A stretch of DNA of 64,000 nt from Methylobacterium durans (GTDB lineage: Bacteria > Pseudomonadota > Alphaproteobacteria > Rhizobiales > Beijerinckiaceae). Numbering within the stretch: the stretch's first letter is position 1; each line of letters starts with the position of its first letter. The notes under the pieces are model-generated. The model did no database searches and had not been told where the DNA came from. It worked only from the letters and a program-made list of their open reading frames with translations. Below are positions 47,485 to 58,654 of the stretch, in pieces. The stretch lies in contig NZ_CP029550.1 of assembly GCF_003173715.1 (NCBI RefSeq), forward strand, positions 1,612,001 to 1,676,000, written 5' to 3'. Both the position numbers and the translations under genes were made by a program.

Positions 47485-49365
47485 GTGCGCCGGCTCCCTG
47501 CCGTCCGGCTCGTCCACGCCGCCCTGCTCGTCGCCATCGCCCTGGGCACGGCCCTGCAGCTCGCCGCCTGGCACCGCGACGGACGCGCGACGCCGCTCGA
47601 CCGGGTCGAGAACGCGCTCCTCGACCTGCGCTTCCACCTCGCCGGGCCGCAGGCCGCCCCCGATCCGGTCGTCATCGTCGGGATCGACGACGCGGCAATC
47701 GCGGAAGCCGGCGGCTTTCCCGTGCCGCGCGCGGCGCTGGCGCGGCTGGTGCGCGCCATCCACGACCGCAACCCGCGCGCCCTCGGCATCGACCTCCTGC
47801 TCCTCGACCCGCGCCAGCCGGAGGACGATGCCGCGCTGGGCGCCGCTCTGGCCGAGGCGCGCGCGGTGCTGGCCGGCGCGGCCGTGTTCCCGCAGGGGCC
47901 GGAGGGGGTGGCGCGGTCGGAGGGCGCGCGCCTGCCCGCCGCCGAGCGGGTGCTGCGGCCGCACGATCGCTTCGGCACCGGAACGGGCTTCGGCCTGACC
48001 AACATCGCCGCGGACCACAACGGGACGCCGCGCCACCTGCCGCTCCTCGTCGCGGACAACGGGAACCTCCTGCCCTCGCTGCCGCTCCGGCTGGCCGCGC
48101 AGGCATCGGGTGCGGAGCCGATCCTCAGGCCAGACCGGATCACGATCGGCCCGGCCGTCTCGCGGCTCGATCTCGGGCTGAGCATCCCGTTCCGGTTCTA
48201 CGGGCCGCGCGGCACCCTCCGCACGATCAGCGCCGCCGCCCTGCTGCGCGGCGAGCGGACGGCCGACCTCGTCGGGGGGCGCGTCGTCCTCGTCGGCACC
48301 ACGGCGTTCGGGACCGGCGACACCTACGCGACGCCCTACGATCCGGTCCTGCCCGGCGTCGAGGTGCTCGCCACCGGCCTCGCGCATCTCCTGTCCGGGG
48401 ACGGGCTCGTGCGCGGGGAGGCCCAGCGCCGGATCGACGCGGCGGCCGCGCTCGTCCTCGCCCTCGGCAGCGCGCTCCTTCTCGTCCTCGCCCCGCCGGC
48501 CGTCGCGGTGGGGCTCATCGGGTTGCTGGCGCTCGCGTGGGTGGCCGCCACGGTGGCGGCCTTCTCGCAGGGATTCTGGCTCGCCACCGCGCTGCCCCTG
48601 GCGGCGATGGTGCCGGTGATCGGCTTCGGGCTCGGCGGGCGCCTCGTCCTCGATCGCCGCGACGCCGACGCCCATGCGCGGGCCGAGCGGGCGCTGCGCG
48701 CCTTCCACCCGCCCCGACTCGCCGCGCGGCTCGCCGCCGATCCGGGCTTCCTCGCCGAGCCGCTCGTGCAGAGGGCGGCGATCCTGTTCCTCGACCTCGC
48801 CGGCTTCACCGGAGTCAGCGAGCGCCTCGGCCCCTTGCGGACGCAGAGCCTCCTGAAGGGCTTCCACGCCCTGGTCGAGGCGCGGATCAGCCGCCACGGC
48901 GGTCTCGTCGTCACCTTCATGGGGGACGGCGCGATGTGCGTGTTCGGCCTTGCGGACCCGAGCCCCGACGATGCCCGGCGGGCTCTCGCCGCCGCCCTCG
49001 ACCTGGTCCCCGCGATCCGCGCCTGGCTCGCCGGCGAGCCCGCCTTCGGCGGCCGGGGCGACCTGCGGGTCGGGGTTCACGACGGCACGGTGGTGGTGTC
49101 GCGCCTCGGAGCCAGCGACCATCAGCAGATCACCGCGACGGGGGACAGCGTCAACCTCGCGAGCCGCCTGATGGAGGTCGGCAAGGGCCTCGGGGCCGCC
49201 TTGGTGGTGAGCGACGACCTCCTCGCCGCGGCGGGGCCCGAGAGCGTCGCGGCCGCCGGTTTCGAGGGCCGCCGCACCGTCTCGATCCGCGGCCGCGAGC
49301 AGAAGCTGACGGTCGCCTTCCGCTGGTGCAATCGCGACGCGGCGACGACCGCCGCCAATCCTTGA
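47485..49365 (+). CDS. CHASE2-domain adenylate/guanylate cyclase
   Basis: A 626-residue protein from GTG 47485. It has an N-terminal membrane helix (LVHAALLVAIALGTALQLAA) and a periplasmic CHASE2 domain (VIVGIDDAAIAEAGGFPVPR, ALGIDLLLLDPR). Three membrane helices around residues 315-385 lead to a class III cyclase. Its metal-binding aspartates are in FLDLAGFTGVSERLG and FMGDGAMCVFG. The C-terminal part has RVGVHDGTVVVSRLGASDHQ and GDSVNLASRLMEVGK. It should make cAMP in response to a periplasmic signal delivered with the FecR protein. Confidence 0.92.
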   Translation: MRRLPAVRLVHAALLVAIALGTALQLAAWHRDGRATPLDRVENALLDLRFHLAGPQAAPDPVVIVGIDDAAIAEAGGFPVPRAALARLVRAIHDRNPRALGIDLLLLDPRQPEDDAALGAALAEARAVLAGAAVFPQGPEGVARSEGARLPAAERVLRPHDRFGTGTGFGLTNIAADHNGTPRHLPLLVADNGNLLPSLPLRLAAQASGAEPILRPDRITIGPAVSRLDLGLSIPFRFYGPRGTLRTISAAALLRGERTADLVGGRVVLVGTTAFGTGDTYATPYDPVLPGVEVLATGLAHLLSGDGLVRGEAQRRIDAAAALVLALGSALLLVLAPPAVAVGLIGLLALAWVAATVAAFSQGFWLATALPLAAMVPVIGFGLGGRLVLDRRDADAHARAERALRAFHPPRLAARLAADPGFLAEPLVQRAAILFLDLAGFTGVSERLGPLRTQSLLKGFHALVEARISRHGGLVVTFMGDGAMCVFGLADPSPDDARRALAAALDLVPAIRAWLAGEPAFGGRGDLRVGVHDGTVVVSRLGASDHQQITATGDSVNLASRLMEVGKGLGAALVVSDDLLAAAGPESVAAAGFEGRRTVSIRGREQKLTVAFRWCNRDAATTAANP

Positions 49366-49561
49366 GCGGCAGCGCCGAGAAGCAGGACCGCTACAGCGTC
49401 GACGCGGCCGCAGGTCCTGCCGTCCGGCACCGGCCGGTCACCGGCGGCCTGTCTCGATGGACCGGGCATGTTGCGCAGCGCGGAACCGGGTGCCGGCGCG
49501 GCCATTCCCCGTCCGGCATCCGGTGCGGTCCCGCCGGAACATCGCCTCTGACCAGCGAGGA

Positions 49562-50356
49562 ATGGGATTGCCGAGCGTCGCTGCCGTTGGAACCGCCGGC
49601 TGGAACGTGCCGAAGGCCTATGCCAGCCGGTTTCCGACGGGCGGGAGCCATCTCGAACGCTATGCACAGCGCTTCGATGCGGTCGAGATCAACACGTCGT
49701 TCTACCGGCCGCATCGTGTCGCGACCTACGAGCGCTGGGCCGCGGCCGTGCCCGAGCCGTTCCGCTTCGCGGTGAAGGTCCCGCGCGCGATCACGCACGA
49801 GCGACGCCTCGAGAACGCCGACGCGCCGCTCGCGCGATTCCTCGGCGAGGTCGCCGGGCTCGGACCGAAGCTGGGCCCGCTCCTGCTGCAACTGCCGCCG
49901 AGCCTTCCCTTTCAGGCCGGGACAGGCGGCGGGTTCCTGCAGCGCCTCAGGCATGCCGTTCCGGGAAGCATCGTCTGCGAGCCGCGGCATGTGAGCTGGT
50001 TTGCGCCCGACGTCGACGCGCTCCTGGCGGATCTGCGCATCGCCCGGGTCGCTGCCGATCCGGCACCGGTGCCGCAAGCCAGCGAGCCTGGCGGCTGGCG
50101 CGGATTGGCCTATCGTCGCCTGCACGGGTCACCGCGGATCTACCACTCGGCCTACGCGCCGGGTGCGCTCGACGCGCTGGCGGAGCGTCTCAGGGCCGAG
50201 GCGAGGGACGGCGTGCCGAGCTGGTGCATCTTCGACAACACGGCGGATTTTGCGGCCACGGGTGACGCGTTCATGACGCTGGAACGCATGATGCGGGATG
50301 CCGGACCGCGCGCAGGGGTCGAGGATCGCGCCGCTGACGAGCCTCTGCCCCGGTGA
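49562..50356 (+). CDS. DUF72 family protein
   Basis: About 264 residues from ATG 49562, just after AGCGAGGA. The TIM-barrel-like DUF72 signature is clear: VGTAGWNVPKAYASRFPTGG, FDAVEINTSFYRPHRVATYE, RFAVKVPRAITHERRL, LLLQLPPSLPF and CIFDNTADFAATGDA. The family is widespread and its function is still unclear. Confidence 0.92.
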   Translation: MGLPSVAAVGTAGWNVPKAYASRFPTGGSHLERYAQRFDAVEINTSFYRPHRVATYERWAAAVPEPFRFAVKVPRAITHERRLENADAPLARFLGEVAGLGPKLGPLLLQLPPSLPFQAGTGGGFLQRLRHAVPGSIVCEPRHVSWFAPDVDALLADLRIARVAADPAPVPQASEPGGWRGLAYRRLHGSPRIYHSAYAPGALDALAERLRAEARDGVPSWCIFDNTADFAATGDAFMTLERMMRDAGPRAGVEDRAADEPLPR

Positions 50357-50576
50357 TGCCGACCCGACCCCTGGGAGTGTCGGGTAGGGGACCGACCTGG
50401 TCTCGGCGCGTTTTCGGCTCGACGGTCGTGGCCGGCCTCGGCATTCCTAGCCATCCAGAGGCGCGGGCCATGCCGGCTCGCACCCCGGTCGCAGGGCTGA
50501 GGAACCATCCGGACGTGAACCACGCCGGGCCTGATGTGTCGCCGCTCCTCAGCGGACCGAGCCCCGGAGCGTCCGT

Positions 50577-51940
50577 ATGAGCGCGGCCGAAGCTGCCCTG
50601 GACGCCCGCATTCCCCTGGCCTGCTGCCTCGGCATGCTCGCCGTCGGCGTCAACGGCACGGCGATCATGGCCGCGCTGCCGACCATGCGCGCGGATCTCG
50701 CCCTCGATTCCGAGGCGGTGACCTGGGCGGTGAACAGCTACCTCCTCGCCTCCGCCGCCTGCATCATCCTGGGCGGCCGGGCTTCGGACTGGGTCGGTGC
50801 CCGGCGCGTCGCCCTGGCGGGCCTCATCCTCTTCGGCGCCGCCTCGGCGGTGATCGCCCTGGCGACGGGGCCCGCAACGCTCCTGGCGGGCCGCGCCGCG
50901 CAGGGGCTCGGCGCGGCGTTCGCCGTGCCCGCGACGCTCGCGTGCATCGGGCAGGCGGCCGATCCCTCCCGGCGGAGCGCCGCCCTGAGTGCCTGGGCGG
51001 GCGCGCTGATGCTGGGATTCAGTCTCGGGCCCCTCGTCGGCGGCGCGGCCACCCACCTCCTCGGCTGGCGCAGCGTGTTCGTCTGCACCGCGCTCGCCCT
51101 CGCCGCCGCCGCGATCGCGCTCTCGACCGCCCGAGCGGAGGCACCGCCGGCAGCCCAGCGCCCGTCCCACCTCGATGCGGCCGGCTTCGCCCTGCTCGCG
51201 ACCCTGATGGTCTCGGCCGTCCTTGCCCTGAACGGCCTGCCGCGTGCGGGGCAGGCGCCGCTTCACGTCGCCGTCCCGCTCGCCGCGGCGGCCGCGGCCT
51301 CCGCCCTGTTCGTGCGCGTGGAGCGGCGCGCCGCCGATCCGTTCGTGGACCTCGCCGGGATCCGGCGATCCCCGCTCTTCCTGCGGGCGGCCGCGATCGG
51401 GGCGGTCGCCATGTTCTGCATCCTGTCGACGCTGCTCTACTTCAACATCGATGCCCAGGGCGAAGCGGGGCTCGGGCTGACGCCGGTCGGCGCCGGGCTG
51501 ATGCTGCTGCCGCTGAGCGTCGGCCTGTTCGCCCTGTCCCGGCTCGCGCCGCGCGCGGTGCGCCGGCTCGGTTCGGCCGGCGCGCTCTCGGGTGCCCTCG
51601 TCGTGGTCGCCCTCGCCTGCGGGGCGATCGTAGCGGCGGCGCATCTCCGCTCGGAGGCGATCCTGGCCGTCGGCCTGTTCCTGTTCGGTGCCGGCCTCGC
51701 CGTGCCCTACGCCACCGCCCCGCACCTCGCCCTCGCGGCGCTGCCGCCCGAGGCCGCGGGACAGAGCTCGGGCCTGATCAACGCCTGCACCTTCCTCGGC
51801 GGCAGCTTCGGGTGACCGGGGGCGCGATCCTCTACCCGCTGGCGGGTCTCGCGGGCGTGCTGGGCCTCGTGGCGGCCGCGGCGCTCGCGGGCGCCGCCCT
51901 GGCCCGCAGCCTGCCGCGCACGGCCGATGAAGGCCCGTGA
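50577..51940 (+). pseudogene. MFS multidrug-efflux-type transporter, frame broken at the last helix
   Basis: A 14-helix-type MFS protein of about 454 residues: NGTAIMAALPTMRADLALDS, GGRASDWVGARRVALAGLIL, GWRSVFVCTALALAAAAIAL, GLGLTPVGAGLMLLPLSVGL and AGQSSGLINACTFLGGSFG. The frame stops there at TGA, but one added base in the GGG at 51810-51812 gives GVTGGAILYPLAGLAGVLGL and a normal end at 51940. It resembles EmrB/QacA-like efflux pumps. The missing base costs only the last helix, so function might survive even if real. Confidence 0.83.
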
Positions 51941-51958
51941 TCCCCTTCGGGTCGCTCC

Positions 51959-53437
51959 TCAGAGGTAGGGCAGGAACAGCCGGGCGCCGGCGTCGCGCAG
52001 CTTGGCGGGGATCGAGCGCCGCGCGAGATCCGCCTGCGTCAGGCGCGCCGTCATCGTGCGCTCCATGGATCGGCCGAGCGCGTCCGCCAAGCCGGCATCG
52101 TAGATCTCGACATTCAGCTCGAAGTTGAGGCGGAAGCTGCGCATGTCCCAGTTCGCGCTGCCGACGAAGCTCCATTCCTCGTCGACGACCAGCATCTTGG
52201 AATGATCGAAGGGGGGCTCGTTCAGCCAGATCCGCACGCCGCTCGCCAGCAACGGATCGACATGCGCGCGCGTCGCCCAGTCGACGAGGCGATGATTGCT
52301 CACCCGCGGAATGATGACGTCGACCGACAGGCCCCGCACGGCCGCGAGCGAGAGGACGCTGGCCAGCACCTCGTTCGGCAGGAAATAGGGTGTCGCGAGG
52401 CGGATACTGCGCCGGGCGCAGATCATTGCCTGCAGCATCACGAGCTCGATCTTCTCGATGTCGGCGTCGGGCCCCGACGTGACGACGCGCGCCAGGCTCC
52501 AGCCCGCCGGCGCGATCGCGGGAAACCACCACTCGCCCTCAAGCTCCTCGCCCCTGACGAAGGCCCAGTCGCTCGCGAAGGCCATCGTGAGCTGCTCGAC
52601 CACGGGTCCGGCGATCCGGAAATGCGTGTCGCGGACGGGATCGGGCGGCTGCAGGGCCACGCGGTTCTCGTCGGCGATGTTGATCCCGCCCGTGAAGGCC
52701 GTCGCCCCGTCGACGATCAGAAGCTTCTTGTGGGTGCGCAGGTTCAGGAACGGCATGCGCCACGGCAGGGCCGAGTGCATGAACAGGCCGACCGGCACGC
52801 CGGCCCGGCGCGCCCGTCGGTAGATCCGATGCGAGAAGTAGCCGCTGCCGATGCCGTCGATGATCACCCGAACCTCGGCCCCCCGCGACCGGGCCGCCAC
52901 GAGGGCATCGAGGAATGCGCCGCCGATCCCATCGTCGCGGAAGATGTAGCTCGAGAGCGCCACGGAGCGCTCCGCGGCGCCGATCGCCGCCAGCATCGCC
53001 GGGTAGGCCTCGTCGCCGTTGCGCAGCACCTGCACGGCGTTGCCCGCGCGGATCGGCAGACGGGTGATCTGCCGGACGGCATGATCGAGGGACGCGAAGG
53101 GCGGCCGCACCGGGGAAGCGTGGCTCGGCGCCTCGTCCGCCTGACGGGAGGGGCTCGCGCTGAGCTGGCGCGCCCGGCGCGAGACCCGGTTGACGCCGAG
53201 GAGGACGTACAGGACGGTGCCCAGGATCGGCGAGAGCCAGACGAGGCCGATCCAGCTGATGGCCGCCCCGACCTCCCGCTTGTGCAGCAGGGCGTGGATC
53301 ATGGCCGCGACGGCCAGGCCGAAGCCGAGCAGGGCGAGGATGTCCGATCGGATGGCGGCCGACGACACCAGCCAGGAGCGAAGAGCGTCTTCCACGGCCG
53401 TTCCTGATCTCGACACCCGGGCCCGGGCAACCGACAC
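51959..53437 (-). CDS. cls: Cardiolipin synthase (phospholipase D type)
   Basis: A 492-residue protein with two N-terminal membrane helices (LALLGFGLAVAAMIHALLHK, SWIGLVWLSPILGTVLYVLL). Two HKD motifs are intact: THKKLLIVDGATAFTGGIN and FDHSKMLVVDEEWSFVGSAN. It joins two phosphatidylglycerols to cardiolipin. The start is a GTG at 53437 without a clear ribosome site, so it may begin slightly later. It is convergent with the MFS gene. Confidence 0.93.
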   Translation of the reverse strand: MSVARARVSRSGTAVEDALRSWLVSSAAIRSDILALLGFGLAVAAMIHALLHKREVGAAISWIGLVWLSPILGTVLYVLLGVNRVSRRARQLSASPSRQADEAPSHASPVRPPFASLDHAVRQITRLPIRAGNAVQVLRNGDEAYPAMLAAIGAAERSVALSSYIFRDDGIGGAFLDALVAARSRGAEVRVIIDGIGSGYFSHRIYRRARRAGVPVGLFMHSALPWRMPFLNLRTHKKLLIVDGATAFTGGINIADENRVALQPPDPVRDTHFRIAGPVVEQLTMAFASDWAFVRGEELEGEWWFPAIAPAGWSLARVVTSGPDADIEKIELVMLQAMICARRSIRLATPYFLPNEVLASVLSLAAVRGLSVDVIIPRVSNHRLVDWATRAHVDPLLASGVRIWLNEPPFDHSKMLVVDEEWSFVGSANWDMRSFRLNFELNVEIYDAGLADALGRSMERTMTARLTQADLARRSIPAKLRDAGARLFLPYL

Positions 53438-53728
53438 TTGAGAGGAAGCCGTCAGGCTTGCCTAGAGGTCTGCGAGATCCGAGGTTGGCGAGATCGGGGA
53501 ACGATCGCGCCCCGGCTGCGCCGAACACCGCCCGCCTGATCCGGCCGCGCAGCGGTCTCGATCGCGGGCCGCGAATGGTCCGCCGCACCGAGGCCGACCC
53601 GGCCGGCCGACGCGACCGGTCGCACGGCGTGCGCCTCGCGTGGCGCTGCGGAGCGCCCCGCAGGCGCAAACCCTGCCGCGCCCCGTTGCGCCCCCGCCCC
53701 GCATCGGCTAGTGAATCCGCCACGGTCA

Positions 53729-53774
53729 GCACCCGTAGCTCAGCTGGATAGAGCGTTGCCCTCCGAAGGCGGAG
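53729..53774 (+). tRNA. Truncated tRNA-Arg (CCG), 5' part only
   Basis: Acceptor 5' strand GCACCCG, TA, a D-arm (GCTC-AGCTGGATA-GAGC), G, and the anticodon arm TTGCC-CTCCGAA-GGCGG with anticodon CCG are all present. After AGGA the sequence no longer forms a T-arm, there is no TTCGA loop, and the acceptor 3' strand CGGGTGC is missing. So it is about 46 of 76 bases. The break coincides with the composition change into the island. Confidence 0.8.
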
Positions 53775-53903
53775 GACCCAGCTCTCCGACACGCTAAGTG
53801 CCTCCAATTACTGCAATAGGTTAGCCAAAGCTTGATCGCTTGAGGGCGCTAAATTGCGTTTTGCCGGCGCACAAGGGCCGCAACGGACCGCGGGCACGAG
53901 GCC

Positions 53904-54908
53904 TCAATGATTCGCCGCGTGAACGGCTAAGACCTCCTGGATCTCGGGGAGAAGCTTGTTCGTCGCGGCGCGTCCCAGGCTGATCGTCTCCGCGGCTCGG
54001 TGGAACTCGAACAGGCCAATCTCGGCCAGCCGAGGCGAGATCATCAGGTCTGGCGGATCACCCGCCAGCCGGGACCGCGCGATGCGATCCTGGGCGATGT
54101 TGAAGGCGTCGGTCAGGATCGAGGCAGGACGCCTGACCCGGATCGCCGGCCGCGCGTGAAGCGCCTCTGACATCCGGCGCCGCGCTTGAAGCCTGGACCA
54201 CCAGCCCGTCGCCATCGGGGCTGGCGGCTGCGGATCGCGGTCGCTACCGTGGGTCGGAATGACCGTTCCGCGCGATCGTGGATCACCGTTGAGGTTCACG
54301 CAGATTACGACGTCGGCCCCCAGCGCCCGCGCAAGCGTCACCGGAATCGGGTTCACGAGCGCGCCGTCCATCAGCACGCGCCCACCCGATTCAACGGGCT
54401 CGAAGATGCCCGGAAGCGCGTAGGACGCCCGGATCGCATCGACGAGTGAGCCTTGCGTCAGCCAGACTTCGTGGCCCGTCGCGATCTCCGTTGAAACAGC
54501 GGCGAAGCGCAGCTTCAGATCGTCAATTGTGAGGGGCCCGAGATCGCGCTCCAGAAGGAGACGCAGTCGCTCGCCGCCAATGAGACCCGCGCCGGCAAGT
54601 TGAACATCGAGCAAACCGAGGATGCGCCGCTTCGTCAGAGAGCGGGCGAAGCCCTCGACCGCGTCGAGTTTGCCCGCTGCGTGGCAGCCCCCAACGACGG
54701 CACCGACGGAGCACCCGGCGATGATGTCGGGCGCGATCCCGGCATCGAGCAGCGCCTGCAGAACGCCGATATGCGCCCAACCCCGTGCCGCGCCCGAACC
54801 GAGGGCAAGGCCGAGCCGGAGAGGTCTCGCGCTCGACTGGACGAGAAGCTCATCTGGCGGTTCCAGCACCGGCTGGGCAATGTCTCGTCCGAACCAGTCG
54901 ACGCCCAT
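53904..54908 (-). CDS. Patatin-like phospholipase (RssA-like)
   Basis: A 334-residue protein. The patatin motifs are complete: oxyanion GSGAARGWAHIGVLQALLDA, nucleophile GCSVGAVVGG (GxSxG) and catalytic Asp in VLMDGALVNPIPVTLARALG. It should cleave membrane lipids or acyl esters. There is no signal peptide. It is the first gene beyond the truncated tRNA and points toward it. Confidence 0.92.
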   Translation of the reverse strand: MGVDWFGRDIAQPVLEPPDELLVQSSARPLRLGLALGSGAARGWAHIGVLQALLDAGIAPDIIAGCSVGAVVGGCHAAGKLDAVEGFARSLTKRRILGLLDVQLAGAGLIGGERLRLLLERDLGPLTIDDLKLRFAAVSTEIATGHEVWLTQGSLVDAIRASYALPGIFEPVESGGRVLMDGALVNPIPVTLARALGADVVICVNLNGDPRSRGTVIPTHGSDRDPQPPAPMATGWWSRLQARRRMSEALHARPAIRVRRPASILTDAFNIAQDRIARSRLAGDPPDLMISPRLAEIGLFEFHRAAETISLGRAATNKLLPEIQEVLAVHAANH

Positions 54909-55026
54909 ACCGTCCTCACCTTGCTCAGGAAGATCATGGCACAGACTTGCCTAATTCCACACCAACACGCTCTGGATATTTGTTGGTAGCCTTAAAGAGC
55001 AGGCGCAAGAATGCGCCAAAGACAGG

Positions 55027-55248
55027 TTAGCGCAACGAGACTCGGTGTTGGGAGCAGTAGGCGTCGCAAAATACTGCCCCCACTTGGCGTCCGCTCAACG
55101 AAGGGGCTCGGGCGTGATGCCCTACCGTTCGACGCGTTACCAGCCCGCAGTCGTGCCAGATGCACAGTTCGGCTCGCTCAACGAAGTCCCAGAGAACCGC
55201 ACAGTGGGTGAAGGGCATGGACCCTGCGCTCACCTGGATCAGGATCAC
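55027..55248 (-). CDS. Short protein with QVSxGSM/VLWDFV N-terminus, copy 1
   Basis: A 73-codon frame that begins MILIQVSAGSMPFTHCAVLW, then DFV. The same start motif recurs at 56607-56825. Between the two copies several third-position changes are silent (for example GGG/GGA, TCC/TCT, TTC/TTT), which supports real coding. The C-terminal halves differ and show no known family. Confidence 0.4.
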   Translation of the reverse strand: MILIQVSAGSMPFTHCAVLWDFVERAELCIWHDCGLVTRRTVGHHARAPSLSGRQVGAVFCDAYCSQHRVSLR

Positions 55249-55279
55249 ATCCTTGGGTGCCGCTAATGACGAGCCGAGG

Positions 55280-56008
55280 TCAGCGTGCCGGCTGACGTGT
55301 CGCTGATCTGAGGCTGCTCGCTAGGAGCGTGCGGGCGCGGCTGACACGGCTTTTAACGGTGCCCACCTGACAGTCCATTACTTCGGCGGCCGCCTCGTAG
55401 GTCAGGCCCTTCGCACCAACGAGCAGCAGCGCCTCCCGCTGGAGCGGCGGCAACTTGGCCATGTGCGCCCAGACCACCTGCAGATCCGAGCCGTGCTCCT
55501 GGGCAGCTGGTGTGATCAGCCGAGCTGCCATGGCTCCGTCTGCATCCTCCACCTCCCGCTTGCGCTTGCGGCACTCCGTGTAGAACTGGTTGCGCAGAAT
55601 GGTGCACAGCCAAGCCATCAAGTTCGTGCCCGGCACGAAGCGGTCTTGAGCTGCCCAGGCCTTCAGCAGCGTCTCCTGCACGAGATCATCCGCGCGCGTG
55701 ATGTCCCCGACGAGCGACAGAGCGAACGCGCGCAAGCCCGGGAGCGCGGCGGTCAGACCTTGGCGGAAGGCCGCCGCGCCTGCTGTCTCTTGGCCCGCAA
55801 GCACGCTGTCGAGCTGCTGCAGCAGGTCCAACAAGCGCTGCGGCAGCTGGCCAGTTGCCAGCGTTCGGTAGACTGCCTGCAGCCGACTGCCAAGGTGATC
55901 CCGCACGGCTGCGGGGAGGCTGACGCGCTCGGCGCTAGCTGCTGTGGGTGGTTCGAGTCCGCCAGCACGGTCCAGATCACCTGGATGGCGGCCACCAGCT
56001 AACAGCAT
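55280..56008 (-). CDS. NepR-EcfG fusion: general stress response sigma factor with anti-sigma domain
   Basis: About 242 residues from ATG 56008; a later start is possible, and the frame is open further upstream to 56227. The N-terminal half contains the NepR core (HLGSRLQAVYRTLATGQLPQ, RLLDLLQQLD). This pattern normally belongs to the separate anti-sigma factor NepR. An ECF sigma follows: region 2 DLVQETLLKAWAAQDRFVPG and MAWLCTILRNQFYTECRKRK, region 4 LPPLQREALLLVGAKGLTYE and CQVGTVKSRVSRARTLL. EcfG drives stress genes when PhyR removes NepR. Fusion of the pair would make a self-inhibited sigma factor. No phyR is nearby. Confidence 0.8.
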   Translation of the reverse strand: MLLAGGRHPGDLDRAGGLEPPTAASAERVSLPAAVRDHLGSRLQAVYRTLATGQLPQRLLDLLQQLDSVLAGQETAGAAAFRQGLTAALPGLRAFALSLVGDITRADDLVQETLLKAWAAQDRFVPGTNLMAWLCTILRNQFYTECRKRKREVEDADGAMAARLITPAAQEHGSDLQVVWAHMAKLPPLQREALLLVGAKGLTYEAAAEVMDCQVGTVKSRVSRARTLLASSLRSATRQPAR

Positions 56009-56269
56009 GGTCTTTGGCTCACTTCTCTCCGCGCCGCTCGAGCAATCCAGCTGTGCTGATGAATATGGCTCGTGGCCTGACACGTCAGCTTGCGGCGCAG
56101 CAGCACCCACTGCGCGAACTACGTAGTAAAGTTCGCGCCCAACGCCGTGGCCGAAGGTATGCCAGAACCGCTGACTGGCGGATGAATAAATCGCGGCAAA
56201 TGAAAGCGGGATCCTTAAGCTTACCATCTGCGTTCCGGCCTTCGCCTAGCGGTGAGCGGAGACAGGGCG

Positions 56270-56530
56270 ATGGCCCGCCCAGTGACCTACAGCATTCTCG
56301 ATTGCCCGCGAGGACTGTTCGAAATCGTGGCCGTTCTGGGCCCCAGCTCCGTGTATCGTCGCGGCGGATTTCAGACCCTCGCGGAAGCAGAGGCAAGTGT
56401 TGAGGAGCTGCGAGCGCTGATGGCAGCCTGCGGAGCAACGCTCTTGCGCTGTGAGGGTGAACTGTCCGGTGCAGAATTGAGGGTGACACATAAGCCTAGG
56501 CCGCCACCTTGGGCTGGGTCACCTGAGTAG
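56270..56530 (+). CDS. Small protein of unknown function
   Basis: An 86-residue protein from ATG 56270 (GACAGGGCG upstream); a GTG at 56252 is possible. It reads MARPVTYSILDCPRGLFEIV, then a helical middle (LAEAEASVEELRALMAACGA). There is no signal peptide. It starts divergently from the NepR-EcfG gene and could be regulated by it. Confidence 0.55.
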   Translation: MARPVTYSILDCPRGLFEIVAVLGPSSVYRRGGFQTLAEAEASVEELRALMAACGATLLRCEGELSGAELRVTHKPRPPPWAGSPE

Positions 56531-56606
56531 GCGCTTCCCTGGCCTCGTCATTGAGGTCAGCATGGTGTCGAAGCTGTCCAAGTCGGCGCTTGCGTGCTGC
56601 AAGACC

Positions 56607-56825
56607 TCAGCAAAGTGGGCGCCTCAAGCCCGGGCTGTTGTTCCAGACGATGAAGATGCCGCGTTCGCGGGTCGAGAGCGTGGCTACCGCATGTGTCGGG
56701 CGCAGCGCGGCCTCTGAAGAACTCAGCTTCGCTTTCCTCCTACCGCCCTTTTGCGGCACGAAGTCCCAGAGAACCACGCAGGAGCCAAAGGCCATAGATC
56801 CTGGGCTCACCTGCATCCGGAACAC
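56607..56825 (-). CDS. Short protein with QVSxGSM/VLWDFV N-terminus, copy 2
   Basis: A 72-codon frame that begins MFRMQVSPGSMAFGSCVVLW, then DFV, paralogous to 55027-55248 over the first 23 residues. The rest (KLSSSEAALRPTHAVATLST and on) differs. No family was recognised. It may be the conserved 5' end of a once longer gene. Confidence 0.4.
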   Translation of the reverse strand: MFRMQVSPGSMAFGSCVVLWDFVPQKGGRRKAKLSSSEAALRPTHAVATLSTRERGIFIVWNNSPGLRRPLC

Positions 56826-56974
56826 ATCCTGGGATCCTAACCAGTTCTACCATTTCCGCAGAAGCTGAGCCCCTCTTCCGAAACGCTAGAAGCCATGCAA
56901 AAATCAGAACGAGGGGAGACGGATCAGATTTAGCGCAGGGCTAATAGTAAAGTTTGAGCTTACATCGCGGCTAA

Positions 56975-58654
<1,680 letters not shown>

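Noticed and set aside
55947..55974. Sequence that folds as a tRNA T-arm (GGTGG-TTCGAGT-CCGCC) followed by a seven-base strand and TCCA
   Set aside because: No matching 5' acceptor (CCGTGCT) or other arms lie upstream, the discriminator base would be an unusual T, and it lies in the N-terminal region of the NepR-EcfG frame. Probably coincidence, though the nearby truncated tRNA makes it worth remembering.
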